Shown: piece after piece, positions 27,237-35,559 of the stretch
Layout: each line of letters opens with the position of its first letter
Position numbering within the stretch: the stretch's first letter is position 1
NCBI GenBank assembly: GCA_036123135.1
Contig: JAZADZ010000011.1
Coordinates: forward strand, 1 to 64,000
Direction: 5' to 3'
Source: GCA-2716065 sp036123135
GTDB lineage: Bacteria; Bacteroidota; Bacteroidia; Flavobacteriales_D; Parvicellaceae
Length of the DNA: 64,000 bases
Translations under genes and position numbers: made by a program
The notes under the pieces: generated by a model
The model's database searches: none
What the model saw: only the letters and a program-made list of their open reading frames with translations
What the model was told of the DNA's origin: nothing

Positions 27237-28240
27237 TGAAATTCAGTAGTTTAGTTAATATTACCTTTATAATAGCTTTATTTAAATTTGGTATAGCTCA
27301 AGACATTCATTTTTCTCAATACAACTTAAGCCCATTAAATTTAAATCCTAGTTTAACTGGAGCATTTCAAGGTGATTTGAGATTTATTGGAAACCACAGA
27401 AATCAATGGTCTTCTGTAAGTAATCCCTATGCAACTTTTGGTTTTTCTTTTGAAAAAAAGAAGCTATTTAAATTACCAATATCTTTTGGATTTCAGATCA
27501 ATCAAGACAGAGCTGGAGATTCAAAGCTCAATACCTTTCAAATCAATCCTAGTGTTTCATACAACTTCAGTTTTGATAGTTTAAATCGTTTTAGTGCTGG
27601 AGCTCAAATTGGTTTTACCAAACAAAATATTGATTACAATCCTCTATATTTTGATGCTCAATACAATGGTAGTGTTTATGACCCTTCGTTATCCAATCAG
27701 GAAAATTTTTCAATTAATAACAGAACCTACTTAAACTTCAATCTAGGGTTCCTTTATTCAATAAAAATAAACCCCAACATGGAATTGTCAACTGGAATAT
27801 CCTTTTACAATTTGAACAATTCAAAACAATCCTATTTTAATGATAATTTAGTTCGATTGGATCTTCGTTCTACAATTCATTCCGTACTTACATGGAATTA
27901 CAATAAAAATTTAATATTCTCACCTAGTTTGTTATGGCTAATTCAGGGAAAACACAAAGAATTCATAATCGGAACTAGCGGTGAATACATATTTGAAAAT
28001 TTTATGCAAACCTACCGATCTGTTTATGGCGGAATTTCGTACCGTGGTAATGATGCGATTTTAATTAATGGAGGATATAAAATCAATAATTGGCAAATAG
28101 GATTAAATTATGATTTCAACCTTTCAAAACTTGTTCCGGCTTCGATTTACAGAGGTGGTTTTGAGATTTCAATTCTTTACATCATCGATAATTCTCCAAC
28201 AAAAAATGTCATTCATAGAATTTGCCCTGACTTCATCTAA
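27236..28240 (+). CDS. PorP/SprF family type IX secretion system membrane protein
   Basis: 334 residues. Signal peptide ends near IAQ, then DIHFSQYNLSPLNLNPSLTG, the PorP/SprF hallmark. The remainder is barrel-like with RNQWSSV and aromatic C-terminal strands. Its ATG overlaps the upstream type B cargo stop by 1 nt (TAATG), and its TAA overlaps the next ATG the same way, so translation of all three is coupled. It is presumably the dedicated partner of the 1257-residue cargo. Confidence 0.93.
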   Translation: MKFSSLVNITFIIALFKFGIAQDIHFSQYNLSPLNLNPSLTGAFQGDLRFIGNHRNQWSSVSNPYATFGFSFEKKKLFKLPISFGFQINQDRAGDSKLNTFQINPSVSYNFSFDSLNRFSAGAQIGFTKQNIDYNPLYFDAQYNGSVYDPSLSNQENFSINNRTYLNFNLGFLYSIKINPNMELSTGISFYNLNNSKQSYFNDNLVRLDLRSTIHSVLTWNYNKNLIFSPSLLWLIQGKHKEFIIGTSGEYIFENFMQTYRSVYGGISYRGNDAILINGGYKINNWQIGLNYDFNLSKLVPASIYRGGFEISILYIIDNSPTKNVIHRICPDFI

Positions 28241-30489
28241 TGAAAAAAATTGTATTAAATATCATACTGTGTAGTTTGATGACAGGTTCTGTTTTTAGCC
28301 AATCTGCTAAACAACAAATAAAGTATGCCAAAAAACTTGTCAAACAAGGAAATCATTACGGCGCATCTATTTATTTCAAAAGTGCACTTTATTTAGATTC
28401 ATCAAACTTTGATCTAATTTACAGCTATGCACAAAGCCTTAGAAACTACAACAATTACAATGAAGCTGAATATTATTACAAAAAAATAACTGTTAAAGAC
28501 AGAGCAGGAAGAATTTATAAGGATGCGAATTTTTGGCTGGCAACTATGCAAAAGTTTAACGCTAAATACAAAGAATCACTCAAGAGCTGGAAAAAAGTAA
28601 AATCCATCTATAAAAACGAAAAAAAATCTTATCAATACTTAAAGGCAAAAAAAGAAATCAATTCTTGCATTTTTGCATTGCGTAATCAAAATGATTCATC
28701 AGACGTTCTTCTAAAAAATTATGGCAGCACTGTTAATACTACTGATTCAGAATTTAGTGGAAAGCTATTTGATAACACATTAGAATTCAGCTCTTTAAGA
28801 GCAGACAGTATTAATGACGAATTAGAAGTGTTTGAACCACATTACAGAGTTGGGATTTATTCCACAAAATTCAATGAAAACTGGCAAAAGCCACAGCTAA
28901 TCGACACATCAACAGTCAATAACAACAATTTCCACAATGCCAATGGCACGTACTCTCCTAATAGAGATTTATATATTTTTAGTAGGTGCGATAGTATAAA
29001 TGGATGTAGTTTATTTTATTCAAAGATTATTAATGGTAGAAAAACTAAACCTATAAAACTTCCTCAAAAAATTAATGAAAATGGTTCCAACACCACACAT
29101 CCACACATAACAATTGTTAATGAAAAATTAATTTTATTCTTCAGTTCGAATAGAAAAGGTGGTCTTGGGAACATGGACATTTGGTATGCAGAAATATTCG
29201 ATGGTCCATCATTTGGAAAAGCAAAACATACGGGGTCTAAAATAAATAGCCCAGATGCAGAGATAAGCCCTTTCTTCAATTCATCAAGTAGTGAGCTTTA
29301 TTTTAGCAGTACGTGGCACAATGGATTTGGTGGTTTTGATGTCTTTAAGAGTCGATTCATTGATAACGTTTTTAAAAATCCTGAAAATTTACTTCCTCCC
29401 ATCAACTCTTCCTACAATGACCTATACTTTTTCATAGACTCCAAAAATGAACAAAAAGCGATTCTCTCTTCAAATAGAATGGGGATTATTTACAAAAAAG
29501 GTCCAACATGTTGTAATGATCTTTGGGAGGTAACATTAAATAAGAACATAAATAATAAAGTTGTTGCCATTAATTCTTTGGATGATTTAAATAAATATCT
29601 TCCTGTTACTCTTTATTTTCACAATGATAGACCAGGACCGAAAAGTTTAGATACTGTTGTTACCACAAATTATCTTGAAAGCTATTACAGCTATTTGAAA
29701 CTTTTAGAGATCTACAGAAAAGAATACTCTAAAGGACTTAAAGGGGAAAAGAAAATTCAAGCTCAGCTTGATATTGACGACTTTTTCAAACATTATGTAG
29801 ACAAAGGAATTTCTGATTTACAGCTTTTTACCAATTTACTGCTCAAAGAGCTTGAAAAAGGTCAGAAAATTGAAGTGACCATTAAAGGATTTGCAAGTCC
29901 ACTTGCAAAATCCAATTATAATGTGAATCTCACTAAAAGAAGAATTTCCAGTTTAATTAATTTTTTAAGAGCTTTTGATAAAGGTCAGTTCAACCGCTAC
30001 ATTGATGGTGGGTTTTTAATCTTCAATTCTATACCTTTTGGTGAATACACTTCAAAATCTTCGGTAAGTGATGATTATTACGATCAACGTAATTCAATTT
30101 ACAACAGAAGTGCAGCTTTAGAAAGAAGAATAGAAATTCAAAGCATTAGAAAAGCCAATTATAATTTTGATAACTATGCTGAATTATCTGTTGATGCATC
30201 GACTTTTGATTTTGGAAAACTTATTAAAGGTGAATTGGCCAAACACACTTTTATATTAAAGAATACTGGTAACAAAAGATTAGAAATTTTACAAATTGAA
30301 AATAGCTGTGGATGTACTACTTCAAAATTTGAAAAACTTGTGATTGAACCTGGTCAAACAAGCTCACTTGATGTGGAAATTAATACTAATGATCTCATTG
30401 GAAAACAAGTTAAATCTGTTACTATAATTTCAGATGCATTTCCAACAACTAAGAGACTTGTTTTAACAGCAGAGATATTTAATGATTAA
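28240..30489 (+). CDS. TPR/PD40-like protein with OmpA domain and C-terminal DUF1573 domain
   Basis: 749 residues. Signal peptide ~1-20, an N-terminal TPR-like region (residues ~25-150), a WD40/PD40-like part (SSNRKGGLGNMDIWYAE, ELYFSSTWHNGFGGFDVF), an OmpA-like peptidoglycan-binding segment (VTIKGFASPLAKSNYNVNLTKRRI) and a C-terminal DUF1573 domain (FDFGKLIKGE, NSCGCTTSKFE, IEPGQTSSLDVEI). OmpA-domain partners of PorP/SprF are common; the added DUF1573 is unusual. It probably anchors the cargo-porin unit to peptidoglycan. Confidence 0.85.
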   Translation: MKKIVLNIILCSLMTGSVFSQSAKQQIKYAKKLVKQGNHYGASIYFKSALYLDSSNFDLIYSYAQSLRNYNNYNEAEYYYKKITVKDRAGRIYKDANFWLATMQKFNAKYKESLKSWKKVKSIYKNEKKSYQYLKAKKEINSCIFALRNQNDSSDVLLKNYGSTVNTTDSEFSGKLFDNTLEFSSLRADSINDELEVFEPHYRVGIYSTKFNENWQKPQLIDTSTVNNNNFHNANGTYSPNRDLYIFSRCDSINGCSLFYSKIINGRKTKPIKLPQKINENGSNTTHPHITIVNEKLILFFSSNRKGGLGNMDIWYAEIFDGPSFGKAKHTGSKINSPDAEISPFFNSSSSELYFSSTWHNGFGGFDVFKSRFIDNVFKNPENLLPPINSSYNDLYFFIDSKNEQKAILSSNRMGIIYKKGPTCCNDLWEVTLNKNINNKVVAINSLDDLNKYLPVTLYFHNDRPGPKSLDTVVTTNYLESYYSYLKLLEIYRKEYSKGLKGEKKIQAQLDIDDFFKHYVDKGISDLQLFTNLLLKELEKGQKIEVTIKGFASPLAKSNYNVNLTKRRISSLINFLRAFDKGQFNRYIDGGFLIFNSIPFGEYTSKSSVSDDYYDQRNSIYNRSAALERRIEIQSIRKANYNFDNYAELSVDASTFDFGKLIKGELAKHTFILKNTGNKRLEILQIENSCGCTTSKFEKLVIEPGQTSSLDVEINTNDLIGKQVKSVTIISDAFPTTKRLVLTAEIFND

Positions 30490-30619
30490 AAGCTGAATAT
30501 TTAACTTAATTTAATATACCTTGAATCATATTTACGTTTTTCATTCAAATTATTTTAATCGTTAAACAATAAAAACAAACAACCAGTATTTTTCTATTTT
30601 TATAGAAACTTCATAATAT

Positions 30620-31348
30620 ATGTTTGATAATATTGATTTAAAAGAGAAGATCACTTCTTCAAGAGATTCTTCACAAGTTGATTTTGACATCAATTCCTTT
30701 CACAAAATAATTGAAGAAGAAATCAAAAACGAAAAAAAAATACTCTCTAATCTTTCGTGTTCAAAGTTTAAGTATCAAAATCTAGACATCACTAAATTGG
30801 ATGTAGAAAACATTTATGATATTAAAGAAATTAAAGAAACAGCAATCAAATATAGATTACGTTTTTTACCAAGTAAACACTACAAAAAAGATTTACCAAT
30901 TGAAGCAATCCTCAAGATTAAAGAAATTTCAAAAAAACAACAAACAGAAATCTCTAATTTCATGATACTTGCTCCAGCTAAGGCATTAGAGCTTGAAGAT
31001 GAAAATGCAGACCCACTTCTATTTATTGCGCTTTCAAAATCTAAATATTATCTTGTTCATCAGTGGGGAAATGACCTTAAATGGTACAACCAATTGAAAG
31101 CAATTCCTCTTACCAACCTTAGGTCCATGCTCATGACTATCGGTTTATTTGCCGCAATACTAGCTTTAATCACACCAACTTCAGTTATTTTAAGTAGTGC
31201 TGAAATTGACATGGGATATTGGGGATATCATCGAGTTGCTTGGTTTTTGTATGCCTATATTCTTTTCATCTCCATAACCACTTTTTTGTGCTTTTCTCAA
31301 AGCATATATCCAAGTGATTACCAGTGGAATAAAAAAACGTACAATTAA
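30620..31348 (+). CDS. Hypothetical protein with two C-terminal membrane helices
   Basis: 242 residues. The N-terminal ~175 residues are charged and soluble-looking; the C-terminus has two hydrophobic segments (MLMTIGLFAAILALITPTSV and WFLYAYILFISITTFLCF). No family recognised. Preceded by 130 bp of AT-rich sequence and followed by a convergent GH3 gene whose stop shares TTAA with it. Likely an inner-membrane protein with a large cytoplasmic domain. Confidence 0.65.
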   Translation: MFDNIDLKEKITSSRDSSQVDFDINSFHKIIEEEIKNEKKILSNLSCSKFKYQNLDITKLDVENIYDIKEIKETAIKYRLRFLPSKHYKKDLPIEAILKIKEISKKQQTEISNFMILAPAKALELEDENADPLLFIALSKSKYYLVHQWGNDLKWYNQLKAIPLTNLRSMLMTIGLFAAILALITPTSVILSSAEIDMGYWGYHRVAWFLYAYILFISITTFLCFSQSIYPSDYQWNKKTYN

Positions 31349-32427
31349 TAAATCCCTAAGCACAACTTCAAGCGGAGTACTTTTTTAACGGATGAATAAA
31401 CAGCAAGTTTAAACTCGTTGTCATCGTTCATTGAAGCAATTATTTCGTCGATGTCTTTCTCCTCATTAACAGGCATTAACAACATGTCACAACCGGCTTT
31501 CAAAGCCTTTAAACCACAATTTGGAACATTCACTACACCACCCATATTCATTGCATCTGTAATGATAATCCCATTGAAACCCAATGAATCTTTCAATAAA
31601 TGGGAAACTATTTTTTCAGAACAAGTGGCGGGTAAGTCATTGGTAGAAAAATATTTGTTGTTTTTTATGGCTATGTGTGCTACCATTACTGAAAGAACTC
31701 CGTTTCTTATAACTGGAATATAATTTTCAACTTCTTTCATTTCACCATCGATATAAACCAGTTTCTTATGCGTATCTCCATTGACAAATCCATGACCTGG
31801 GAAATGTTTTGCAGTTGCAACAATTCCATTTGATTGTGTTACATCGATAAACCTATTTGAAAAATCAATTACGGTGTCCATGTCTAAACCAAAGCTTCTA
31901 TTGCTTACTACTTCATTTGGAGAGGCATCAATAACTGGAGCGAAATTTTGAGTTATTCCTATAGATTTTAAATCATCTGAAATCTGTTGAGCAACTCGTT
32001 CTACTTCATCAATTGTTTTGATACTATTTGTTTTTGGAACTGGAGTTGACCCTTTGATTTTATATTTAATCAATGTTGGTTCGGCATCAGCACTGTAAAT
32101 GGGTTTAGGGTATCCATGTGCATCCGAAATACTATCAAATAAGCGAACATAGCTTGTGAAGTTTTCAACTGTTCCGTTTAGCAGCAGTACACCACCAATT
32201 TTCCCTTTTTTGCACAAATCAATGACATGTTGATCAGGTTTACCTAATCGACCTACAGCAGGAACAATCAACTGCCCCACTCTATTTGTATCGTTTAATT
32301 CATCAAAAATTCGGTCTACTTCTTTTTGCAAATTTGGATTGTAATAATAAAAATCTTCCAATGAAAAGGATTGAGAAATAATAGTACAAGGGATAAAAAG
32401 GAGGATATATAAATACTTAATTTTCAT
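31345..32427 (-). CDS. Glycoside hydrolase family 3 N-terminal domain protein (beta-N-acetylhexosaminidase-like)
   Basis: 360 residues from the ATG at 32427, giving a signal peptide MKIKYLYILLFIPCTIISQS; a start 22 codons upstream lacks a signal. The GH3 hallmark KHFPGHGFVNGDTH is at ~207-220 (NagZ-type His acid/base loop) and ITDAMNMGG with the likely nucleophile Asp near 291. It is a single-domain, NagZ-like length. Secreted or periplasmic; may release N-acetylglucosamine from peptidoglycan or glycans. Confidence 0.85.
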   Translation of the reverse strand: MKIKYLYILLFIPCTIISQSFSLEDFYYYNPNLQKEVDRIFDELNDTNRVGQLIVPAVGRLGKPDQHVIDLCKKGKIGGVLLLNGTVENFTSYVRLFDSISDAHGYPKPIYSADAEPTLIKYKIKGSTPVPKTNSIKTIDEVERVAQQISDDLKSIGITQNFAPVIDASPNEVVSNRSFGLDMDTVIDFSNRFIDVTQSNGIVATAKHFPGHGFVNGDTHKKLVYIDGEMKEVENYIPVIRNGVLSVMVAHIAIKNNKYFSTNDLPATCSEKIVSHLLKDSLGFNGIIITDAMNMGGVVNVPNCGLKALKAGCDMLLMPVNEEKDIDEIIASMNDDNEFKLAVYSSVKKVLRLKLCLGIY

Positions 32428-32517
32428 TTTTGAAATATAATTTTTTCTATGATTGATGATTAAAATTGATTTCTGATTTTTTAAAATTAACATTGTTAAT
32501 TATGTTCATTTGCAAAA

Positions 32518-32546
32518 TTTGTACCTTAAAAAAATAATTACTTTTG
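32518..32546 (+). promoter_or_regulatory. Bacteroidota-type promoter for the anchor-J protein
   Basis: TTTG at 32518-32521 and TACTTTTG at 32539-32546, spacer 17 nt, 20 nt before the ATG at 32567. A good match to the -33/-7 consensus. Confidence 0.6.
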
Positions 32547-32566
32547 TTGAAATTTTAAACAAATAA

Positions 32567-33370
32567 ATGAGAAACTTACTTTTCATAGCAATAACATTGA
32601 TTTGTTCTGTTCATTATACACAAACCACCATTCTTTCGGAAAATTTCAACAGCGGATTTCCAGCTGGTTGGCAACTTATCGATAATGATGGTGGAACTCC
32701 GTACAACAATCCGTCTGTAAATTTCATCACAGAAGCATTTGTTCTACACGAAGACTATGATTCATTATCAACAGGCGATTCAATTTTAATTGCAACTTCC
32801 TGGCTAGATCCAATTATCGATGCAGATGATTATTTAATTTTACCACCAGTTACCCTAGGAAGCTGGGGCAATTACCTATATTTTGACGCTAAATCTGTGG
32901 ATCAATCCTATCCAGATGGAATTCAAATTCGATTCACAACAGGAAATTTATCGGTAGATTCTATTCTTGCTGGAGGTATTTTGTTTGATACATTAGCAGC
33001 CCCACCTTACTGGACTAATTTTTCGGTACGACTTGATACACTTGGACTTCAAAATCAAACGGTAAATTTTGTAATTCGTCACTACGCCTCCGATCAATTT
33101 ATCTTAGCAATTGACAACATTAGAATTGACATCAACGATCCATCTAACGTAGTAAATAATCCCTCAAACCTCTATTCTATTTTTCCAAACCCATGTGAAA
33201 ATGTTTTTTACATTGATGGACTTACAGAAAAAAAAGAGTACCAAATTTTTAACCTACAAGGAAAATTAGTTCAAAATGGTGCTACTATCAACTCCATTGA
33301 ATTAGACTTAGCAAAAGGAATTTACGTTTTAAAAGTTGAAGGATTTTCAACTATGCTAAGAGTGCAATAA
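32567..33370 (+). CDS. T9SS type A cargo with choice-of-anchor J / cleaved adhesin-like domain
   Basis: 267 residues. Signal peptide ends near YTQ. The core (ILSENFNSGFPAGWQLIDND, SWLDPIIDADDYLILPPVTL, FVIRHYASDQFILAIDNIRI) matches the choice-of-anchor J / cleaved adhesin family, a jelly-roll carbohydrate- or protein-binding fold. The C-terminal ~70 residues are a type A sorting domain (LYSIFPNPCENVFYIDG, LAKGIYVLKVE). Predicted secreted or surface protein. It is followed at once by a candidate RNA gene on the other strand. Confidence 0.88.
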   Translation: MRNLLFIAITLICSVHYTQTTILSENFNSGFPAGWQLIDNDGGTPYNNPSVNFITEAFVLHEDYDSLSTGDSILIATSWLDPIIDADDYLILPPVTLGSWGNYLYFDAKSVDQSYPDGIQIRFTTGNLSVDSILAGGILFDTLAAPPYWTNFSVRLDTLGLQNQTVNFVIRHYASDQFILAIDNIRIDINDPSNVVNNPSNLYSIFPNPCENVFYIDGLTEKKEYQIFNLQGKLVQNGATINSIELDLAKGIYVLKVEGFSTMLRVQ

Positions 33371-33578
33371 AAAAAACCCACACAGTAAATGGTTGTCAAA
33401 CTTGGGTTCAACATGGTTGAGAACTCAAACCTAGGTCTGTAATCCGACTAGCATTTAAAATGGTCGGCACGCCATTGCTAAGTAAATCTTGTTCCCAATT
33501 TTAAAGGTGTTAAGTTTAAAAACGGCACTATGTGGGCGGTGGTAAACCTGGCTTAAGTACTTTCTAAATAGCATTTTG
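33369..33578 (-). ncRNA. Candidate structured non-coding RNA of unknown family
   Basis: On the minus strand, a long closing stem pairs 33527-33536 with 33377-33386 (one mismatch), followed directly by eight U (A-run 33369-33376), an intrinsic terminator layout. Inside are stems 33402-33409 with 33421-33428 (8 bp, 11-nt loop) and 33444-33448 with 33463-33467, the latter containing CATT/AATG. Upstream is a fair promoter (TTG at 33613-33615, 20 nt, TAAATTTA at 33585-33592). The size (~210 nt), closing stem and lone position recall 6S RNA, but the sequence is not one I recognise as 6S, tmRNA, RNase P or SRP. Confidence 0.5.
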
Positions 33579-33584
33579 CCTTAT

Positions 33585-33615
33585 TAAATTTACAACAATA
33601 TTGACTAATTTGCAA
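33585..33615 (-). promoter_or_regulatory. Candidate promoter of the minus-strand RNA
   Basis: On the minus strand, TTG (33613-33615), 20-nt spacer, TAAATTTA (33585-33592), one mismatch from TAnnTTTG. It would start transcription near 33578, reading into the structured RNA. Confidence 0.35.
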
Positions 33616-33632
33616 CGCCAAAAACGGTTAAG

Positions 33633-34274
33633 TTGAATTGGAAATTCAATAATATCATTCCTACTACTCTGCAAGATTTTAACTTGGAAAATTCTCAGTT
33701 ATGGGGAAAAGAAATCGAATTTATCTCAGAAAAAAATTATGTTGTCTGCTCAGAGTCCGGAAAGGGGAAAACAACCTTTTCTAATTTCTGTATTGGAGTG
33801 AGAAAAGATTATTCTGGAGAATTAATGCTAAATGAAACTTTAATCAACCAAATTGATTTAAACAGATGGAGTACTATTCGTTCCAAAAAAGTTGCATATG
33901 TACCACAAAATCTACAGCTTCTTGAAAACCATACAATATGGGAAAATCTTTTAATAAAAAATGACCTAACCAAATTCAAATCCAACAAAGAAATTTACCA
34001 TCTTTTAGAGGTATTTGGAATTAGCGACATAAAAAATAAAAAGACCAATGAAACTTCTTTAGGTCAACAACAAAGAACTGCACTAATAAGAGCACTCATT
34101 CAGCCATTTGAAACTATACTTATGGATGAACCTTTTTCTCATTTGGACAGTCAAAATATTTTAATTGCAACAAATGAAATATTAAAAGCGTGTAAACAAC
34201 AAAACGCAAATTTTATACTTACCTCGTTAAGTAAACAGACCCCATTCGACAACGTTTCAACTGTTCAAATATGA
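33633..34274 (+). CDS. ABC transporter ATP-binding protein (degenerate P-loop)
   Basis: 213 residues. No ATG is available at the N-terminus; TTG at 33633 is the first usable start after an in-frame stop. Walker A reads SESGKGKTT (first glycine replaced by Ser), the signature is TSLGQQQR rather than LSGGQ, and Walker B is TILMDEPFSHLD. The key Lys and the Walker B Asp-Glu are kept, so it may still hydrolyse ATP. It overlaps the FtsX-like permease by 4 nt (ATGA), so the two form one transporter. Confidence 0.8.
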   Translation: MNWKFNNIIPTTLQDFNLENSQLWGKEIEFISEKNYVVCSESGKGKTTFSNFCIGVRKDYSGELMLNETLINQIDLNRWSTIRSKKVAYVPQNLQLLENHTIWENLLIKNDLTKFKSNKEIYHLLEVFGISDIKNKKTNETSLGQQQRTALIRALIQPFETILMDEPFSHLDSQNILIATNEILKACKQQNANFILTSLSKQTPFDNVSTVQI

Positions 34275-35464
34275 TTCAAAAAATATTTGCAAAAAACACT
34301 AAAAAATCTGCGATTTGGGTAGCATCGCTTGGAACAGTTATTGGATTAAGTCTTCTTTTTTTGTCCATCCAATTGTATTTAGATATCAGAACAATGTCAG
34401 CTCAAGAAAATAATTTCATCCAAAACGATTACATAGTTGTAAAAAAAAAGGTTTCCGAGTTGTCTTCTTTTGGAATCAACAACAATTGCTTTTCTAATCA
34501 AGAACTAGAAGAATTATCAGCTCAGAATTTTGTGAAATCAATGGCTGTATTCCAAGGTTGTCGATACAAGGTTTTTGTACAATTGAGTCAGAATGGAGGA
34601 GCTTTTCCAGAATTCTCAACACTTGCATATTTTGAGTCGATTCCAGATAAGTATATCGATGTTGAGACCCAAAATTGGAATTGGGAAGAAAAAGACTCAA
34701 TTGTTCCCCTGATCCTCCCATCTACTTACATTGATGCATACAACTTTGGAATTGCACTATCAATGGGAACACCTCAGCTTAGTAAAAAATTACTTTCTAC
34801 CGTCCCTTTTAAGCTTAAAATCGAAGGGAATCAAAAGAAGAAAACATATTACTCAAAAGTCATAGGATTTTCGGATAGGATCAATAGTATTTTAGTACCT
34901 GACTCCTTTTTAAAATATACCAACACGATTTATGGAAATACCAATACAAATCCAAATGGTAAAATTATTATAGAAACAATAAATGCTAAAAGTCAAAGAA
35001 TTAAAGATTTTCTAACTCAAAATAATTATCAAACTAATCTAGAACTCATTAAAGTGAACAAAGTTCAAGAAATTTTAAAAGATGGTTTGGTCTATCAGCT
35101 TTGTATAAGTCTAATAATTATAGTTCAATCTGTGCTGTTGTTTCTCTTTTATTCCAAAATATTAATCAGTAAATCATCGTACGAAATCAAAACACTTATA
35201 ATACTTGGTTACTCAGTTAATACCATTAGCAAAACCTTAAGTTCTTTAACTACAAAATTTTATGTTTGCATGGTAGGTTTGAGCTTTATTATTGCACTTA
35301 TTTCAAAAAACTACATTAACTATTGGTTGATTAACCAAAAACAAATTGAGCTGCAAAATGGATTAAGTGTAGTTACCCTACTAATTGGTTTAATTTTTTC
35401 AATACTATTTATTGGTATAAATACAATTAGCACAAAAAAAAGAATTACTCAACTGGCTGGTTAA
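34271..35464 (+). CDS. ABC transporter permease, FtsX/MacB-like
   Basis: 397 residues with one N-terminal hydrophobic segment (~15-35), a large extracytoplasmic domain (~40-270) and three C-terminal membrane segments, the usual FtsX/LolC layout. The substrate is unknown; such pairs often move lipoproteins or signal via periplasmic partners. It starts within the last codons of the ATPase (4-nt overlap). No other partner gene is adjacent. Confidence 0.78.
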   Translation: MIQKIFAKNTKKSAIWVASLGTVIGLSLLFLSIQLYLDIRTMSAQENNFIQNDYIVVKKKVSELSSFGINNNCFSNQELEELSAQNFVKSMAVFQGCRYKVFVQLSQNGGAFPEFSTLAYFESIPDKYIDVETQNWNWEEKDSIVPLILPSTYIDAYNFGIALSMGTPQLSKKLLSTVPFKLKIEGNQKKKTYYSKVIGFSDRINSILVPDSFLKYTNTIYGNTNTNPNGKIIIETINAKSQRIKDFLTQNNYQTNLELIKVNKVQEILKDGLVYQLCISLIIIVQSVLLFLFYSKILISKSSYEIKTLIILGYSVNTISKTLSSLTTKFYVCMVGLSFIIALISKNYINYWLINQKQIELQNGLSVVTLLIGLIFSILFIGINTISTKKRITQLAG

Positions 35465-35559
35465 TTTTCCTAAAATTTTGTTAAAATATTACATATATAA
35501 GCACCAATTGGATTTTTGGTTCGTCTTTTGATTAATTTCAAATTATCATTATTTAACTC

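Noticed and set aside
33371..33632. Riboswitch or leader of the ABC ATPase gene on the plus strand
   Set aside because: The U-run that completes the terminator is on the minus strand and the fair promoter also faces that way, so the structure is better read as a separate minus-strand RNA.
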